Shown: in pieces, positions 25,372-34,527 of the stretch
How the letters are laid out: each line of letters opens with the position of its first letter
Numbering within the stretch: position 1 is the stretch's first letter
Origin: GCA-2697345 sp049602715
GTDB lineage: Bacteria > Pseudomonadota > Alphaproteobacteria > Rhodobacterales > Rhodobacteraceae
NCBI GenBank assembly: GCA_049602715.1
Contig: JBMYRX010000001.1
Span: forward strand, 48,090-112,089
Reading direction: 5' to 3'
DNA: 64,000 nucleotides
Program-made: the position numbers and the translations under genes
The notes under the pieces: model-generated
The model's input: the letters and a program-made list of their open reading frames with translations, nothing else
Databases searched by the model: none
Told to the model about the DNA's origin: nothing

Positions 25372-26853
25372 ATGGCTAATCTTAATAACCCTAATAATTG
25401 GAAACAATTAGATCGAGATCTCAATAAAATTTCTCAATTTGATTTAGCTTCTAGATATATAAGTAGACCACTAGTCGCACCAGGAATCGCCATCATCTTT
25501 ATCGCTATATCAGCGTTAGCGGTAATGTTTTTTTGGGGACAATCCCAATCCTCCTATATCATAATAACGGCAGCAATTTTCGGCGCTTACATGGCGTTAA
25601 ATATTGGTGCGAACGATGTTGCCAATAATGTTGGACCTGCCGTAGGATCCAAGGCTCTAACAATGGGAGGAGCATTAGTAATTGCAGCATTATGTGAAAG
25701 TGCTGGAGCTATATTGGCTGGAGGAGATGTTGTCTCTACTATTTCCAAAGGCATTATAAATCAGGAATCTGTAGCCAATAAGACTGTCTTTATATGGGCA
25801 ATGATGGCAGCTTTGATCTCGTCGGCTCTCTGGGTAAACCTAGCAACTATATTTGGAGCTCCGGTATCGACAACTCATTCAGTCGTTGGTGGGGTAATGG
25901 GAGCTGGAATCGCTGCAGCCGGATTTACTGCCGTTAATTGGCCAACTATGAGTAAAATTGCTGCCAGTTGGGTTATTTCACCAGTACTTGGGGGAATTAT
26001 AGCCGCGGCATTCTTAGCCTTTATTAAATTTTCAATTATTTACAAAAAAGATAAAATTACTGCGGCCAAGAAATGGGTTCCAGTATTAATTGGTTTGATG
26101 GCTGGCGTATTCGCAATGTACTTAGCTATGAAAGGTCTCAAAAAAATAATAAAAGTTGATATGTATACGGCTGTCACTATTGGGGTAATCTTAGGGGCGA
26201 TAATATATGCACTTTCTGCTCCATTAATAAAATGGCAGTCAAAAGGATTAGAGAATAGGAACAAATCTATCAAAAAACTATTCGCGGTTCCATTAGTTAT
26301 CTCTGCTGGGCTTTTATCATTCGCGCACGGCGCAAATGATGTAGCAAATGCTGTAGGCCCGCTTGCTGCAATCGTTCACACAGTAGAATCTGGTGATGTT
26401 GCTGGGAAAGTAGATATCCCGTTATGGGTTATGGTTATCGGTGCTTTAGGAATATCGTTTGGCCTATTACTATATGGTCCAAAACTTATTAAAATTGTTG
26501 GAGACCAAATTACAAAACTTAATCCAATGAGGGCCTACTGTGTGGCTCTATCTGCTGCTATAACAGTAATCATAGCCTCGTGGCTTGGACTCCCAGTTAG
26601 CTCTACACATATTGCTGTGGGTGGAGTATTTGGGGTCGGTTTTTTCCGAGAATGGGACTCTGAAAGACGTTCTAGAAAGGCGCTTGCTAATAGTAACAAG
26701 GAAACAAAGAAAGTACCCCTAAAGGAACGACGTCGGCGAAAACTGGTTCGACGGTCCCACTTTTTAACGATAATAGCAGCCTGGCTCATTACTGTCCCAG
26801 CAGCTGCGTTTTTGTCAGGCACAATATTTTTAATCATTAACAGTTTTGTATAA
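25372..26853 (+). CDS. pit: PiT-family inorganic phosphate transporter
   Basis: Low-affinity, cation-coupled phosphate permease of the inner membrane, 493 residues and about ten to eleven hydrophobic segments. The two PiT signature repeats are both present: GANDVANNVGPAVGSKA near residue 80 and HGANDVANAVGPLA near 320. A hydrophilic linker sits between the halves and a basic stretch (KERRRRKLVRRSH) precedes the last helix. GAGGGGAG is placed before the ATG. No Pho-box-like repeat is visible in the 74-base upstream gap, so Pho control is not supported. Confidence 0.92.
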   Translation: MANLNNPNNWKQLDRDLNKISQFDLASRYISRPLVAPGIAIIFIAISALAVMFFWGQSQSSYIIITAAIFGAYMALNIGANDVANNVGPAVGSKALTMGGALVIAALCESAGAILAGGDVVSTISKGIINQESVANKTVFIWAMMAALISSALWVNLATIFGAPVSTTHSVVGGVMGAGIAAAGFTAVNWPTMSKIAASWVISPVLGGIIAAAFLAFIKFSIIYKKDKITAAKKWVPVLIGLMAGVFAMYLAMKGLKKIIKVDMYTAVTIGVILGAIIYALSAPLIKWQSKGLENRNKSIKKLFAVPLVISAGLLSFAHGANDVANAVGPLAAIVHTVESGDVAGKVDIPLWVMVIGALGISFGLLLYGPKLIKIVGDQITKLNPMRAYCVALSAAITVIIASWLGLPVSSTHIAVGGVFGVGFFREWDSERRSRKALANSNKETKKVPLKERRRRKLVRRSHFLTIIAAWLITVPAAAFLSGTIFLIINSFV

Positions 26854-26938
26854 TAAACAAATCAAGAGACAGATAGTTATCTGTTGTAAAAAATTATTTT
26901 TTATAACAGATTGATAGAGTAATTTTTAGGATAATAAA

Positions 26939-28102
26939 ATGTCATCAGTAATGCAGGGCTTTCCTCCGAATGTAAAAGACCAAGTAACTTTAGAAAACTG
27001 GCGAACGGCGCCCTTCAATCAATGGGCATTTCATCATGTTAGAGAGATAGTGCCATCAGCAATCATCTCAAATAATCCTGATGATGTGTGGCGCCTAGAA
27101 AAAGGGAAAGACCTCAACTCATCAATAGATATTGAACATTCAATGAATGAAACCTCTTCTGATGCGATGGTAATCCTACAGTCCGGAAAGTTAGTAAAAG
27201 AAATCTATAGAAATGGAATGGACCAAAGATCTCCACATATTCTGATGTCTGTTTCAAAATCTATCCTTGGTCTAATAGCCGGCATACTAATCGAAGCCAA
27301 AAAGATAAAACTAGATGATTTGATCACTTCATTTATTCCAGCTTTAGAGAATACGGCTTATAAAGGCGCTACAATCAGGCATCTTTTAGATATGCGTTCT
27401 GGTATTTATTTTGATGAAGATTATTTAAAAACTGATGGGCCAATTATTGATTACAGGTTCGCGTCCAATTGGAATCCAGTTCCAGTAAACTGGAAACCTC
27501 AAAATCTTAGGTCCTTTATGGGTTCTTTGACAGAGACATTGCAAGATCATGGAAATAACTTTCAATACGTTTCACCAAATACAGATTTACTCGGGTGGAT
27601 CTTTGAGCTTGCAACGGGAACACGATATGCAGATTTAGTCTCTGAGCTTTTATGGAAGCCTCTGGGTACAGAAACCTCTGGGTACATTACTGTTGATAGG
27701 ATAGGTGGCGCTCGAGCAGCTGGAGGAAAATGTTTCTCTGCGAGAGATTTGGCAAGAGTTGGTATGATGATGGCCAATAACGGTAAAAGAGAGAATATAC
27801 GAGTTATCTCGAAAAGTTGGATCGATGATATCGAGAACAATGGTGATAGTGAGGCTTGGAAAAACGGAAACTTTTTTGAAACGTTTAATAAGCGAGATAT
27901 GAAATATAGATCAAAGTGGTATATTCAACAAACTGAGAACCCACTAATTCACGCATGGGGAATACATGGCCAATTCCTTTTTGTTGATAAAACTAGGGAA
28001 CTATCCATTGCTTGTTTTTCAAGTCAAGCTTTACCAGTTGATCAAATCGCTATGGAAAAAACCTTTGCTCTGGTTGAGAAGATACGAGCCTCTTTATCTT
28101 AA
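26939..28102 (+). CDS. Class C beta-lactamase-like serine hydrolase
   Basis: 387-residue penicillin-binding-protein-fold hydrolase. The SxxK active-site motif is SVSK (104-107), the second motif Y-x-x-N-like is in FQYVSPNTD, and the third KTG-equivalent appears to be HGQ in WGIHGQFLFVD. This combination resembles 6-aminohexanoate-dimer hydrolase and esterase relatives rather than true beta-lactamases. No signal peptide is evident, pointing to a cytoplasmic esterase or amidase. It is followed by the 327-base gene-poor stretch. Confidence 0.83.
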   Translation: MSSVMQGFPPNVKDQVTLENWRTAPFNQWAFHHVREIVPSAIISNNPDDVWRLEKGKDLNSSIDIEHSMNETSSDAMVILQSGKLVKEIYRNGMDQRSPHILMSVSKSILGLIAGILIEAKKIKLDDLITSFIPALENTAYKGATIRHLLDMRSGIYFDEDYLKTDGPIIDYRFASNWNPVPVNWKPQNLRSFMGSLTETLQDHGNNFQYVSPNTDLLGWIFELATGTRYADLVSELLWKPLGTETSGYITVDRIGGARAAGGKCFSARDLARVGMMMANNGKRENIRVISKSWIDDIENNGDSEAWKNGNFFETFNKRDMKYRSKWYIQQTENPLIHAWGIHGQFLFVDKTRELSIACFSSQALPVDQIAMEKTFALVEKIRASLS

Positions 28103-28429
28103 ACTAGTTGTACAAAAGGCTATAAAAAATAACCTTTTAGTTCGTCAGAATTTTACAACGCATAGAAACCCGTGCCGCCCAAAACGGGTGGTTCATTACT
28201 GAGGCTCCGGTCGAATTAGTTTCAACAAAATCGTTTGAAAAAATTATTCTATTTTCAAAGATACGATAGCTAACATTATGAACATAGCTTGTATTTCTCA
28301 TATACTGTCCGGTTATGAGTACACTCTTATAGTTAGTACCAGGGAACTTTAGATTTTTTATTTTATTAGGGGTATTACTTTTATGAGTGCGTAAAAGGTC
28401 GCTAACTTCAGAACCAAAAAATATGATTA
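28103..28429. other. Gene-poor stretch with a GC-rich hairpin
   Basis: No gene is supported here. A 6-bp inverted repeat, ACCCGT (28168-28173) and ACGGGT (28184-28189), frames the loop GCCGCCCAAA; this island and the following GAGGCTCCGG stand out in an AT-rich setting. On the minus strand an open frame of about 98 codons runs from near 28433 to 28138, one base out of frame with the truncated phosphatase, but its product does not resemble the missing half. The stretch may be an old insertion end or a decayed gene. Confidence 0.4.
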
Positions 28430-28795
28430 TTATTCGTTTTTTGTTAAATGTGAAGGTTTATTAGTACAAATCCCAAGTTTCAATCCTCGTGACTTTAGTT
28501 GAAACAAAACAAGCTCAACATTCTCATAACACTTGCTTAAAGTTGTCGGGTTGGCCTGATAATACTCCATAAAAACTCTGATTGCTTCTTTTGACCTCGA
28601 CACACCATAAGCATTCAGGCATCGCTCTATTAACTTATCTATTCCATTTCCTATAAATGAACGAACCTGTTTAGACGATAAGGGCTCTAAGTTAACACTC
28701 TTTAACATCTCACTACTCGCTGCATGTATATCAGGAAGAGTATCCACGAGCGTTCCGTCTAAATCAAAAATAATGCTTTTTACGAGTTTTTCCAT
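28430..28795 (-). pseudogene. gph: Truncated HAD phosphatase (phosphoglycolate phosphatase-like)
   Basis: The N-terminal half of a Gph/CbbZ-type haloacid dehalogenase phosphatase, which removes 2-phosphoglycolate. Motif I is IIFDLDGTLVDTLPDI with both aspartates, followed by the helical cap and motif II (LGICTNKP). The frame stops after about 121 residues where the family has about 220, so the motif III lysine and the motif IV aspartates are absent and the enzyme should be inactive. No other frame downstream restores them. ATG 28795 was chosen over an upstream GTG at 28807. It overlaps the thioredoxin-like gene and closes an fbp-fba-rpe cluster. Confidence 0.75.
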
Positions 28796-29334
28796 TTTAT
28801 AGAACACCCAATTGTAGGCGTTTGAGCGTGAGGTCCAAACCCAGTTGAAGAAACCTGTGACATTGCTTCAAAAAGCTCTCGTTTTGATCCTGGTTCGGGT
28901 TGATCTCTACCACCCGAGTCTAAACGTCCACGATACTGTAAACCTAAAACATTATTAAACCCAAAAAAATCAGGTGTGCACTCAGCACCGTAGCTTTTTG
29001 CAACATTTTGGGACTCATCAAAAAGGTACGGGAATTGGAAATTATTCGTATCAGCTAATCTTTTCATATTATCAAATGAATCAAGTGGATAGGCTTCTAC
29101 ATCATTCGAAGAAATAGCAGCAATTCCAATACCTTTCTTGGTAAGATCCCCCGATACTTTTACTATTCGGGTCAGCGCACTCAAAACGTAAGGACAATGA
29201 TTACAAATAAACATAATTAGTAAACCTTTTTCACCAAGTAACGCGTCCCTAGTAAATAATTTTCCATTTGTACTCGGAAGCTCAAAATCGGGCGCTTTCC
29301 AGTTAAATTCACAGATAGACTTATCTTTAGTCAT
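28780..29334 (-). CDS. Thioredoxin/peroxiredoxin-fold protein
   Basis: 184-residue AhpC/TSA-like thioredoxin-fold protein. The redox motif CNHCPYV is in LIMFICNHCPYVLSAL, preceded by APDFELPSTNGK and followed by AISSNDVEAYPLDSF, the pattern of the widespread cytoplasmic thioredoxin family protein with CxxC near residue 50. A redox or peroxide role is likely but its partner is unknown. An open frame extends to a TTG at 29376 overlapping the rpe stop; I prefer the ATG at 29334, which has GGAAGG 6 bases upstream. It sits inside a sugar-phosphate operon. Confidence 0.82.
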   Translation of the reverse strand: MTKDKSICEFNWKAPDFELPSTNGKLFTRDALLGEKGLLIMFICNHCPYVLSALTRIVKVSGDLTKKGIGIAAISSNDVEAYPLDSFDNMKRLADTNNFQFPYLFDESQNVAKSYGAECTPDFFGFNNVLGLQYRGRLDSGGRDQPEPGSKRELFEAMSQVSSTGFGPHAQTPTIGCSIKWKNS

Positions 29335-29372
29335 TGGTAGCCTTCCTTTATTTGAAAATAAATATGCATTGC

Positions 29373-30068
29373 TCAAACTGGTTTGGTAGCGTCTGCCGCC
29401 TTTCTTAATTTTCTAATATTATCTCCATAAATACTTGGGGTATTTACCGAACCACCCTTGAAAACAGCCGACCCCGCAACCAAAACATCTGCTCCAGCAG
29501 CAGACACTAAAGGAGCGGTTTCTACAGTAACGCCACCATCAACTTCAATATGAATCGGGCGGTCACCAATTAATTCAGAAATTTTTGCTATTTTTTTTAT
29601 TTGGGACTTTATAAACTTTTGCCCGCCAAAACCGGGATTGACTGTCATAACACATATTAAATCGACCATATCTAACAAAAACTCTATTTCTTCAACACCA
29701 GTTGCAGGGTTTAGTGCTAGACCAACTTTGGCTCCACTCGCTCTAATGGCTTGAAGAGTTCGGTGAATATGCCTATCTGCTTCGACATGCGCTGTGATAA
29801 TATCCGCACCACTTTTTGCAAAACTTTCTATATACGGACTGACCGGAGAGATCATGAGATGGACGTCCATTATTCCTTTAATATGTGGTCTTAGTGCTAA
29901 GCAAGTCTCAGGTCCAAAAGTAATATTAGGTACAAAATGGCCATCCATTACATCAATATGCACCCAGTCACATCCTTGAGCTTCCACTGCTGCACATTCT
30001 TCACCAAAATTTGCAAAATCTGCTGCGAGTATTGATGGTGCAATTTTTATTTCTTTTGAAAAGGTCAT
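29373..30068 (-). CDS. rpe: Ribulose-phosphate 3-epimerase
   Basis: Interconverts ribulose 5-phosphate and xylulose 5-phosphate in the pentose phosphate or Calvin pathways. TIM-barrel markers are IAPSILAADFANFG at the start, WVHIDVMDGHFVPN with metal-binding His/Asp, MTVNPGFGGQKF and IEVDGGV. Length 231 is normal. It is 68 bases downstream of the fructose-bisphosphate aldolase gene on the same strand, in the order fbp-fba-rpe that recalls cbb operons. No RuBisCO or phosphoribulokinase gene is in the window. Confidence 0.95.
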   Translation of the reverse strand: MTFSKEIKIAPSILAADFANFGEECAAVEAQGCDWVHIDVMDGHFVPNITFGPETCLALRPHIKGIMDVHLMISPVSPYIESFAKSGADIITAHVEADRHIHRTLQAIRASGAKVGLALNPATGVEEIEFLLDMVDLICVMTVNPGFGGQKFIKSQIKKIAKISELIGDRPIHIEVDGGVTVETAPLVSAAGADVLVAGSAVFKGGSVNTPSIYGDNIRKLRKAADATKPV

Positions 30069-30136
30069 TTAGATTATTCGCCTATCTAATTGGTTGCGCA
30101 GTAAGAAAAGTTCTAAATTTTTACGAATATTTCATA

Positions 30137-31204
30137 TTATTGGCTTATTTTTGGATCAAGGCGCCCACTTAAATATTCTTTTGCCATTGTATCCAGAGAG
30201 ATTACTTGGATTTTTGATCCATTTCCTGCTGTACCAAATCTTTCAAACCTATTTATGCAAAGTTCTTTCATTTCTTCCATTGCTGGTACTAAGAATTTCC
30301 TTGGATCAAATTCTGTCGGCTTTTCCTTTGCTACTTTTCGAAACTGTCCCGTCATTGCCATACGACAGTCGGTATCAATGTTAACTTTCCGAACTCCCAT
30401 TTTAATACCTTTTTCTATTTCCTCTATTGGGACACCGTAAGTCTGGGGCATATTACCACCAGAATCATTTATAAGATCTTGGAGATATTGCGGAACAGAA
30501 GAAGACCCATGCATAACAAGGTGAGTCGAGGGCAGTTTTTGATTTATAGATTTAATAGTCGACATAGCCAAAATTTCTCCATCTGGCTCTCGAGTAAACT
30601 TATACGCTCCATGAGAAGTACCGCAGGCAATTGCCAAAGCATCACACTTAGTTTTATTAACAAAATCGACCGCTTGATCTGGGTCTGTAAGAAGTTGATC
30701 TTCATTAAGCTTGCCTTCAGCTCCAGATCCATCTTCAACTCCAGCCTCGCCAGTTTCTAAAGAGCCCAGAACTCCTAACTCCCCCTCTACTGAGGCGCCT
30801 ACAGAGTGTGCGGAGACTGATACTCGAGTTGTTATATCCACGTTGTACTCATAGGAGGACGGTGTCTTCATATCAGCTTCAAGCGAACCATCCATCATGA
30901 CACTAGTAAACCCATGCCGTATTGCGCTGAAGCAGGTAGCCTCATTATTTCCATGATCTTGATGTAAACAGATCGGAATCGTAGGATTCATTTCAGCCAA
31001 AGCTTTTACCATGCTATGAAGCATAATATCCCCAGCATACGCTCTTGCGCCTCTACTTGCTTGTAAAATAACCGGTGAGTCTGTTTCCGACGCAGCTTCC
31101 ACAATTGCCAAGCCTTGCTCCATGTTATTAATGTTAAAAGCTGGAACACCATATGAATATTCTGCCGCGTGATCTAGCAATTGACGCAATGTTATTAATG
31201 CCAT
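30137..31204 (-). CDS. fba: Class II fructose-bisphosphate aldolase (CbbA type)
   Basis: Zinc-dependent aldolase joining dihydroxyacetone phosphate and glyceraldehyde 3-phosphate (and erythrose 4-phosphate in the Calvin cycle). Markers are YGVPAFNINNMEQ, the zinc-binding ICLHQDHGN, FTSVMMDGS and LVMHGSSSVP. The 355-residue length and sequence style fit the Calvin-cycle subtype of class II aldolases. It lies between fbp and rpe, all on the minus strand. In a heterotroph the group would serve gluconeogenesis and the pentose phosphate pathway. Confidence 0.95.
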   Translation of the reverse strand: MALITLRQLLDHAAEYSYGVPAFNINNMEQGLAIVEAASETDSPVILQASRGARAYAGDIMLHSMVKALAEMNPTIPICLHQDHGNNEATCFSAIRHGFTSVMMDGSLEADMKTPSSYEYNVDITTRVSVSAHSVGASVEGELGVLGSLETGEAGVEDGSGAEGKLNEDQLLTDPDQAVDFVNKTKCDALAIACGTSHGAYKFTREPDGEILAMSTIKSINQKLPSTHLVMHGSSSVPQYLQDLINDSGGNMPQTYGVPIEEIEKGIKMGVRKVNIDTDCRMAMTGQFRKVAKEKPTEFDPRKFLVPAMEEMKELCINRFERFGTAGNGSKIQVISLDTMAKEYLSGRLDPKISQ

Positions 31205-31279
31205 CTACGATATTACCCCCTATATCCTCTGGTTTAGAAAAGCATAACAAAAAAAATTGATCAAGGTTGTTTTAAATAA

Positions 31280-32245
31280 TTATTTATCGATATTGACCTC
31301 TTTCATAAGACACAAAATTTCATCACGGGAACCAAAACAAAATGGCGTTCGAGCGTGTAATGATTCTGGTACAAGATTTAAAGTGTTTGACACCCCATCA
31401 ACCGCTAAACCACCAGCTTGTTCAATTAAATAGGCAATTGGTGCACATTCATAAACCATACGTAAACGACCATTTTCGTATCCGTCTCGAGTATCCTCCG
31501 TATATAAAAAAATACCTCCCCTTATTAAAATCCGATGGGTCTCCGCTACTAATGATGCTATCCAACGCATATTATAGTCTTTATTAAATGGTCCGTTTTT
31601 TCCCAAATTACAGTTTTCTATGAATTTTGAAATTCTGGAAGGCCAATGTCTAGAATTTGAGGAATTTATCGCGTACTCCTTGGAAATTTTTGTAATCGAA
31701 ATATCTTTTTTAACCCTTAAAAACTGCTCATTTTTTCGATCTAAAACGAAATACTCAATTCCTTGACCAACTGAAAAAACTAGTGAGGTCTGCGGTCCAA
31801 ATATTACGTAACCTGCAGCCAATAATTCACGACCCCTTCTCAAAAAACTATCATTTGGATCATCTTTTGCGGGGTAAATACCAAAAATGGTTCCAATCGA
31901 TACGTTAGAGTTTATATTTGATGAACCATCTAGCGGATCTATAGCAATCGCTAAACTACCTTGAGTATTTAAGCTTATCACTTCCTCCTGCTCTTCAGAC
32001 GCATACCATCGAATATCTGTCGAAATTAATGCTTGGGAATACGCATCATCCGCTATAATATCCAATGCCTTTTGTCCGTCACCATCTGAATTAGTGCCAA
32101 CTTCTCCATCCAAACCACCATCTATAGGGCTTAAGGAGATAGTATATGACAAATCCTTTGCTACTAAAGAAATTTTTTCGAGAACATCTCTTAATTTAGA
32201 CGACATTTTGCTGTCTTTAAGATTTATGATTTGATTGTCTAACAT
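31280..32245 (-). CDS. fbp: Class I fructose-1,6-bisphosphatase
   Basis: Hydrolyses fructose 1,6-bisphosphate to fructose 6-phosphate, the committing step of gluconeogenesis. The metal site AIDPLDGSSNINSNVSIGTIFG is present (quoted core DPLDGSSN), and YEDTRDGYENGRLRMVYE appears as the substrate-binding region, here spelled with YTEDTRDGYENGRLR. Length 321 is normal. It is the first gene of the fbp-fba-rpe-thioredoxin-like-gph series, divergent from dgcA. The 185-base upstream gap is AT-rich with no named site. Confidence 0.93.
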   Translation of the reverse strand: MLDNQIINLKDSKMSSKLRDVLEKISLVAKDLSYTISLSPIDGGLDGEVGTNSDGDGQKALDIIADDAYSQALISTDIRWYASEEQEEVISLNTQGSLAIAIDPLDGSSNINSNVSIGTIFGIYPAKDDPNDSFLRRGRELLAAGYVIFGPQTSLVFSVGQGIEYFVLDRKNEQFLRVKKDISITKISKEYAINSSNSRHWPSRISKFIENCNLGKNGPFNKDYNMRWIASLVAETHRILIRGGIFLYTEDTRDGYENGRLRMVYECAPIAYLIEQAGGLAVDGVSNTLNLVPESLHARTPFCFGSRDEILCLMKEVNIDK

Positions 32246-32430
32246 AATGGGATCCTAATAGCACAACTATCAGATGCAGTTGAATAGATAATTTCTTAAG
32301 TTTAATCTATATTTAAAAATTGTTATATGAGATTATATTAATTAAAGGCTTTTCTGGTTGCACCCCACTCCATTATTCGACAGATATTGTATAGGTTTTA
32401 TTTTATCTGAAGTGATTCAAAGGATTAGTT

Positions 32431-33474
32431 ATGTTAAACATTAGTACACAAATCATACATCTGCATAAAAGGTTCCCATTAGCTATAAGCAGAGGCGTAA
32501 TGACTGGGTCAGATAACCTTTTTGTTCATGTGGAGGAAAATGGTGTTAGTGGCGTTGGCGAAATGGCGCCAGGATCAACAGAAGGCGCTGATACACCTAA
32601 AAAAGGTGAAAAAATGTTAGCTGATTTTTGCGCGAGTGAAAAAAGCTCCAACTCAATCCAAGAAAACTATGACAACGCCATAGAAGCAGGGGTAGCACCT
32701 TGCGTAGTTGCCGCTTTGGACATGGCGCTTTGGGATTTGAGAGCAAAACAAGCCAGGCTTCCACTTTATAAATTACTTGGTTTATCCAAAAAAGTTGTTC
32801 CAACATCAGTAACTGTGGGTATTAATCCACCAGAGGTTGTTCGCGAAAGGATACCTCTATTATTAGATGGAACCGGCGTAAAGGCGCTTAAAATTAAGCT
32901 AGGGTCACCAGAAGGTTTAGATGCTGATCAGGAAATGTTTTCAGCAGTTATAGAAATGACAAAGAATCGTTCTACCATCATAAGAGTTGACGCAAATGGT
33001 GGATGGTCAGTCCCTGACGCGAAAAAAATGATGCAATGGCTAGCAGATCGGGGGGTAGAATACATAGAGCAGCCACTGAAAAAAGGTCAAGAAGATGATC
33101 TAATCCATTTATTCAAGAATCGTCCACTTCCAATATATGTAGATGAAAGTTGTAGAGTGTCCTCAGATATTCCAAATTTTGCTGATCGGGTGGATGGAGT
33201 AAATCTGAAGTTAATGAAGTGCGGTGGTATCACTGAAGCACTCAGAATTGTAAGTACAGCTAGAGCCTTTGGTTTAAAAACAATGATCGGTTGCATGGGA
33301 GAAAGTTCCGTATCCATAGCGGCAGGTGCTTCAATAGGTTCCCTTTTTGATTACATTGATCTTGATTCTCATTTGAATTTAGATCCTGATCCTTGTAATG
33401 GAGCAGAAATGACCGATGGAAGAATCTTACCATCCGATAATCTAGGTCACGGAGGGAGTATTACGAATGCTTAA
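32431..33474 (+). CDS. dgcA: Enolase-superfamily racemase/epimerase, DgcA type
   Basis: Muconate-lactonizing subgroup of the enolase superfamily. The catalytic KxK is in ALKIKLG, metal ligands are in RVDANGGW, IEQPL and YVDESC, and the second catalytic lysine is in GVNLKLMKCGG. The family includes dipeptide epimerases and N-acetyl-D-glutamate racemase DgcA. DgcA is the best call because the next gene, overlapping by 8 bases, is DgcN (DUF1611). Together they convert D-glutamate via its N-acetyl form to the L-isomer, as described in marine bacteria. Alternative: L-Ala-D/L-Glu epimerase for peptidoglycan peptides. Confidence 0.85.
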   Translation: MLNISTQIIHLHKRFPLAISRGVMTGSDNLFVHVEENGVSGVGEMAPGSTEGADTPKKGEKMLADFCASEKSSNSIQENYDNAIEAGVAPCVVAALDMALWDLRAKQARLPLYKLLGLSKKVVPTSVTVGINPPEVVRERIPLLLDGTGVKALKIKLGSPEGLDADQEMFSAVIEMTKNRSTIIRVDANGGWSVPDAKKMMQWLADRGVEYIEQPLKKGQEDDLIHLFKNRPLPIYVDESCRVSSDIPNFADRVDGVNLKLMKCGGITEALRIVSTARAFGLKTMIGCMGESSVSIAAGASIGSLFDYIDLDSHLNLDPDPCNGAEMTDGRILPSDNLGHGGSITNA

Positions 33475-34513
33475 GTCAAATCAAAAGCTAGCATTGTTTT
33501 GTGAGGCAACAATGGGTCAACCTAATACTAAAATGGCAGAAGGCATTTTAAGATATGGCCCCAATGAATGCGTTGCTGTCATAGACAGTAAAGCGGCTGG
33601 GAAAAGTTTAAAAGATTTTTGGAAATTAGATACCACTTTACCTATTGTTGGAACACTTGACGAGGCTATCAAACTAGGCGCTGAGGTTCTAGTTCTAGGA
33701 ACAGCGCCTTCTGGCGGTCGTCTTCCAGATGACTGGAAAACTGTAATTTCTCATGCTCTTGAGTCAGGCCTTTCTGTAGTTAACGGACTTCATGACAAAC
33801 TTCAGCCAGTTTTTTCAGATAGACTGAAAGCAGAGCAATGGATCTGGGATCTGAGAACTCCAGTCGGAGACTTACCGCAGATTGGTGGCGCGCGAGCTGC
33901 TGACTTAGATAATACCAGAGTATTAATGGTTGGAACTGATATGGCTATCGGGAAAATGACTGCTGGTTTAGAAATTTATAAACACTTGAAAGATAACAAT
34001 CATAACGTAAACTTTTTAGCAAGCGGACAAACTGGTGTCGCAATAATGGGCGCAGGAATTCCACTAGATGCATTTAGCGTTGATCATGCTGGAGGTGCAG
34101 TTGAACGAATGGTCTTAGAATCCTCCAAAAACGATATTGTAATTGTGGAAGGCCAAGGTTCCTTATTGCACCCAGGTAGTACAGCAACATTACCACTAAT
34201 TCGAGGAACTTGTCCTACGCACATGATTCTATGTCATAGAGCAAAAATGACACATCTTGATACTATTAGAAAGAATTCAGAGAGTTTGATAAAAGTTCCG
34301 CCAATTAAAGATGTCATCGCATTGAATGAGGCTGTAGCTTCTGCGGCAGGTGCTCTTTTTAAATGTAAGGTCGTAGGTATTTGCCTTAACACACGAGAAC
34401 TAGATGAAGCTTCTGCATTGACTGAAATCAAAAAACTCGAGGAGGAAAGTGGCCTACCCGTACAAGATCCGGTTAGGTTCGGGGCAGCTAAAATCGCACA
34501 TACATTACTATAG
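33467..34513 (+). CDS. dgcN: DUF1611 N-acetyltransferase DgcN
   Basis: 348-residue DUF1611 protein with a Rossmann-like N-terminal half and a P-loop-type segment MVGTDMAIGKMTAGLE, followed by VEGQGSLLHPGS. Members are now named N-acetyltransferase DgcN, acting with the DgcA racemase in D-glutamate use. It overlaps dgcA by 8 bases and converges on an FAD-dependent oxidoreductase 14 bases away. The biochemical role is from published family work as I recall it; the sequence shows only family membership and pairing. Confidence 0.85.
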   Translation: MLKSNQKLALFCEATMGQPNTKMAEGILRYGPNECVAVIDSKAAGKSLKDFWKLDTTLPIVGTLDEAIKLGAEVLVLGTAPSGGRLPDDWKTVISHALESGLSVVNGLHDKLQPVFSDRLKAEQWIWDLRTPVGDLPQIGGARAADLDNTRVLMVGTDMAIGKMTAGLEIYKHLKDNNHNVNFLASGQTGVAIMGAGIPLDAFSVDHAGGAVERMVLESSKNDIVIVEGQGSLLHPGSTATLPLIRGTCPTHMILCHRAKMTHLDTIRKNSESLIKVPPIKDVIALNEAVASAAGALFKCKVVGICLNTRELDEASALTEIKKLEEESGLPVQDPVRFGAAKIAHTLL

Positions 34514-34527
34514 TTTGTGATCAAATT

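Noticed and set aside
26535..26837. A 100-codon minus-strand frame inside the phosphate transporter gene.
   Set aside because: Antisense to a gene with both PiT signatures; composition follows the transporter's codon pattern.
28138..28433. Open minus-strand frame of about 98 codons following the truncated phosphatase, one base out of frame.
   Set aside because: Added to the phosphatase it would reach the family length, but the translated product has none of the expected motifs (no GDSxxD, no lysine motif), so a simple frameshift does not explain the truncation.
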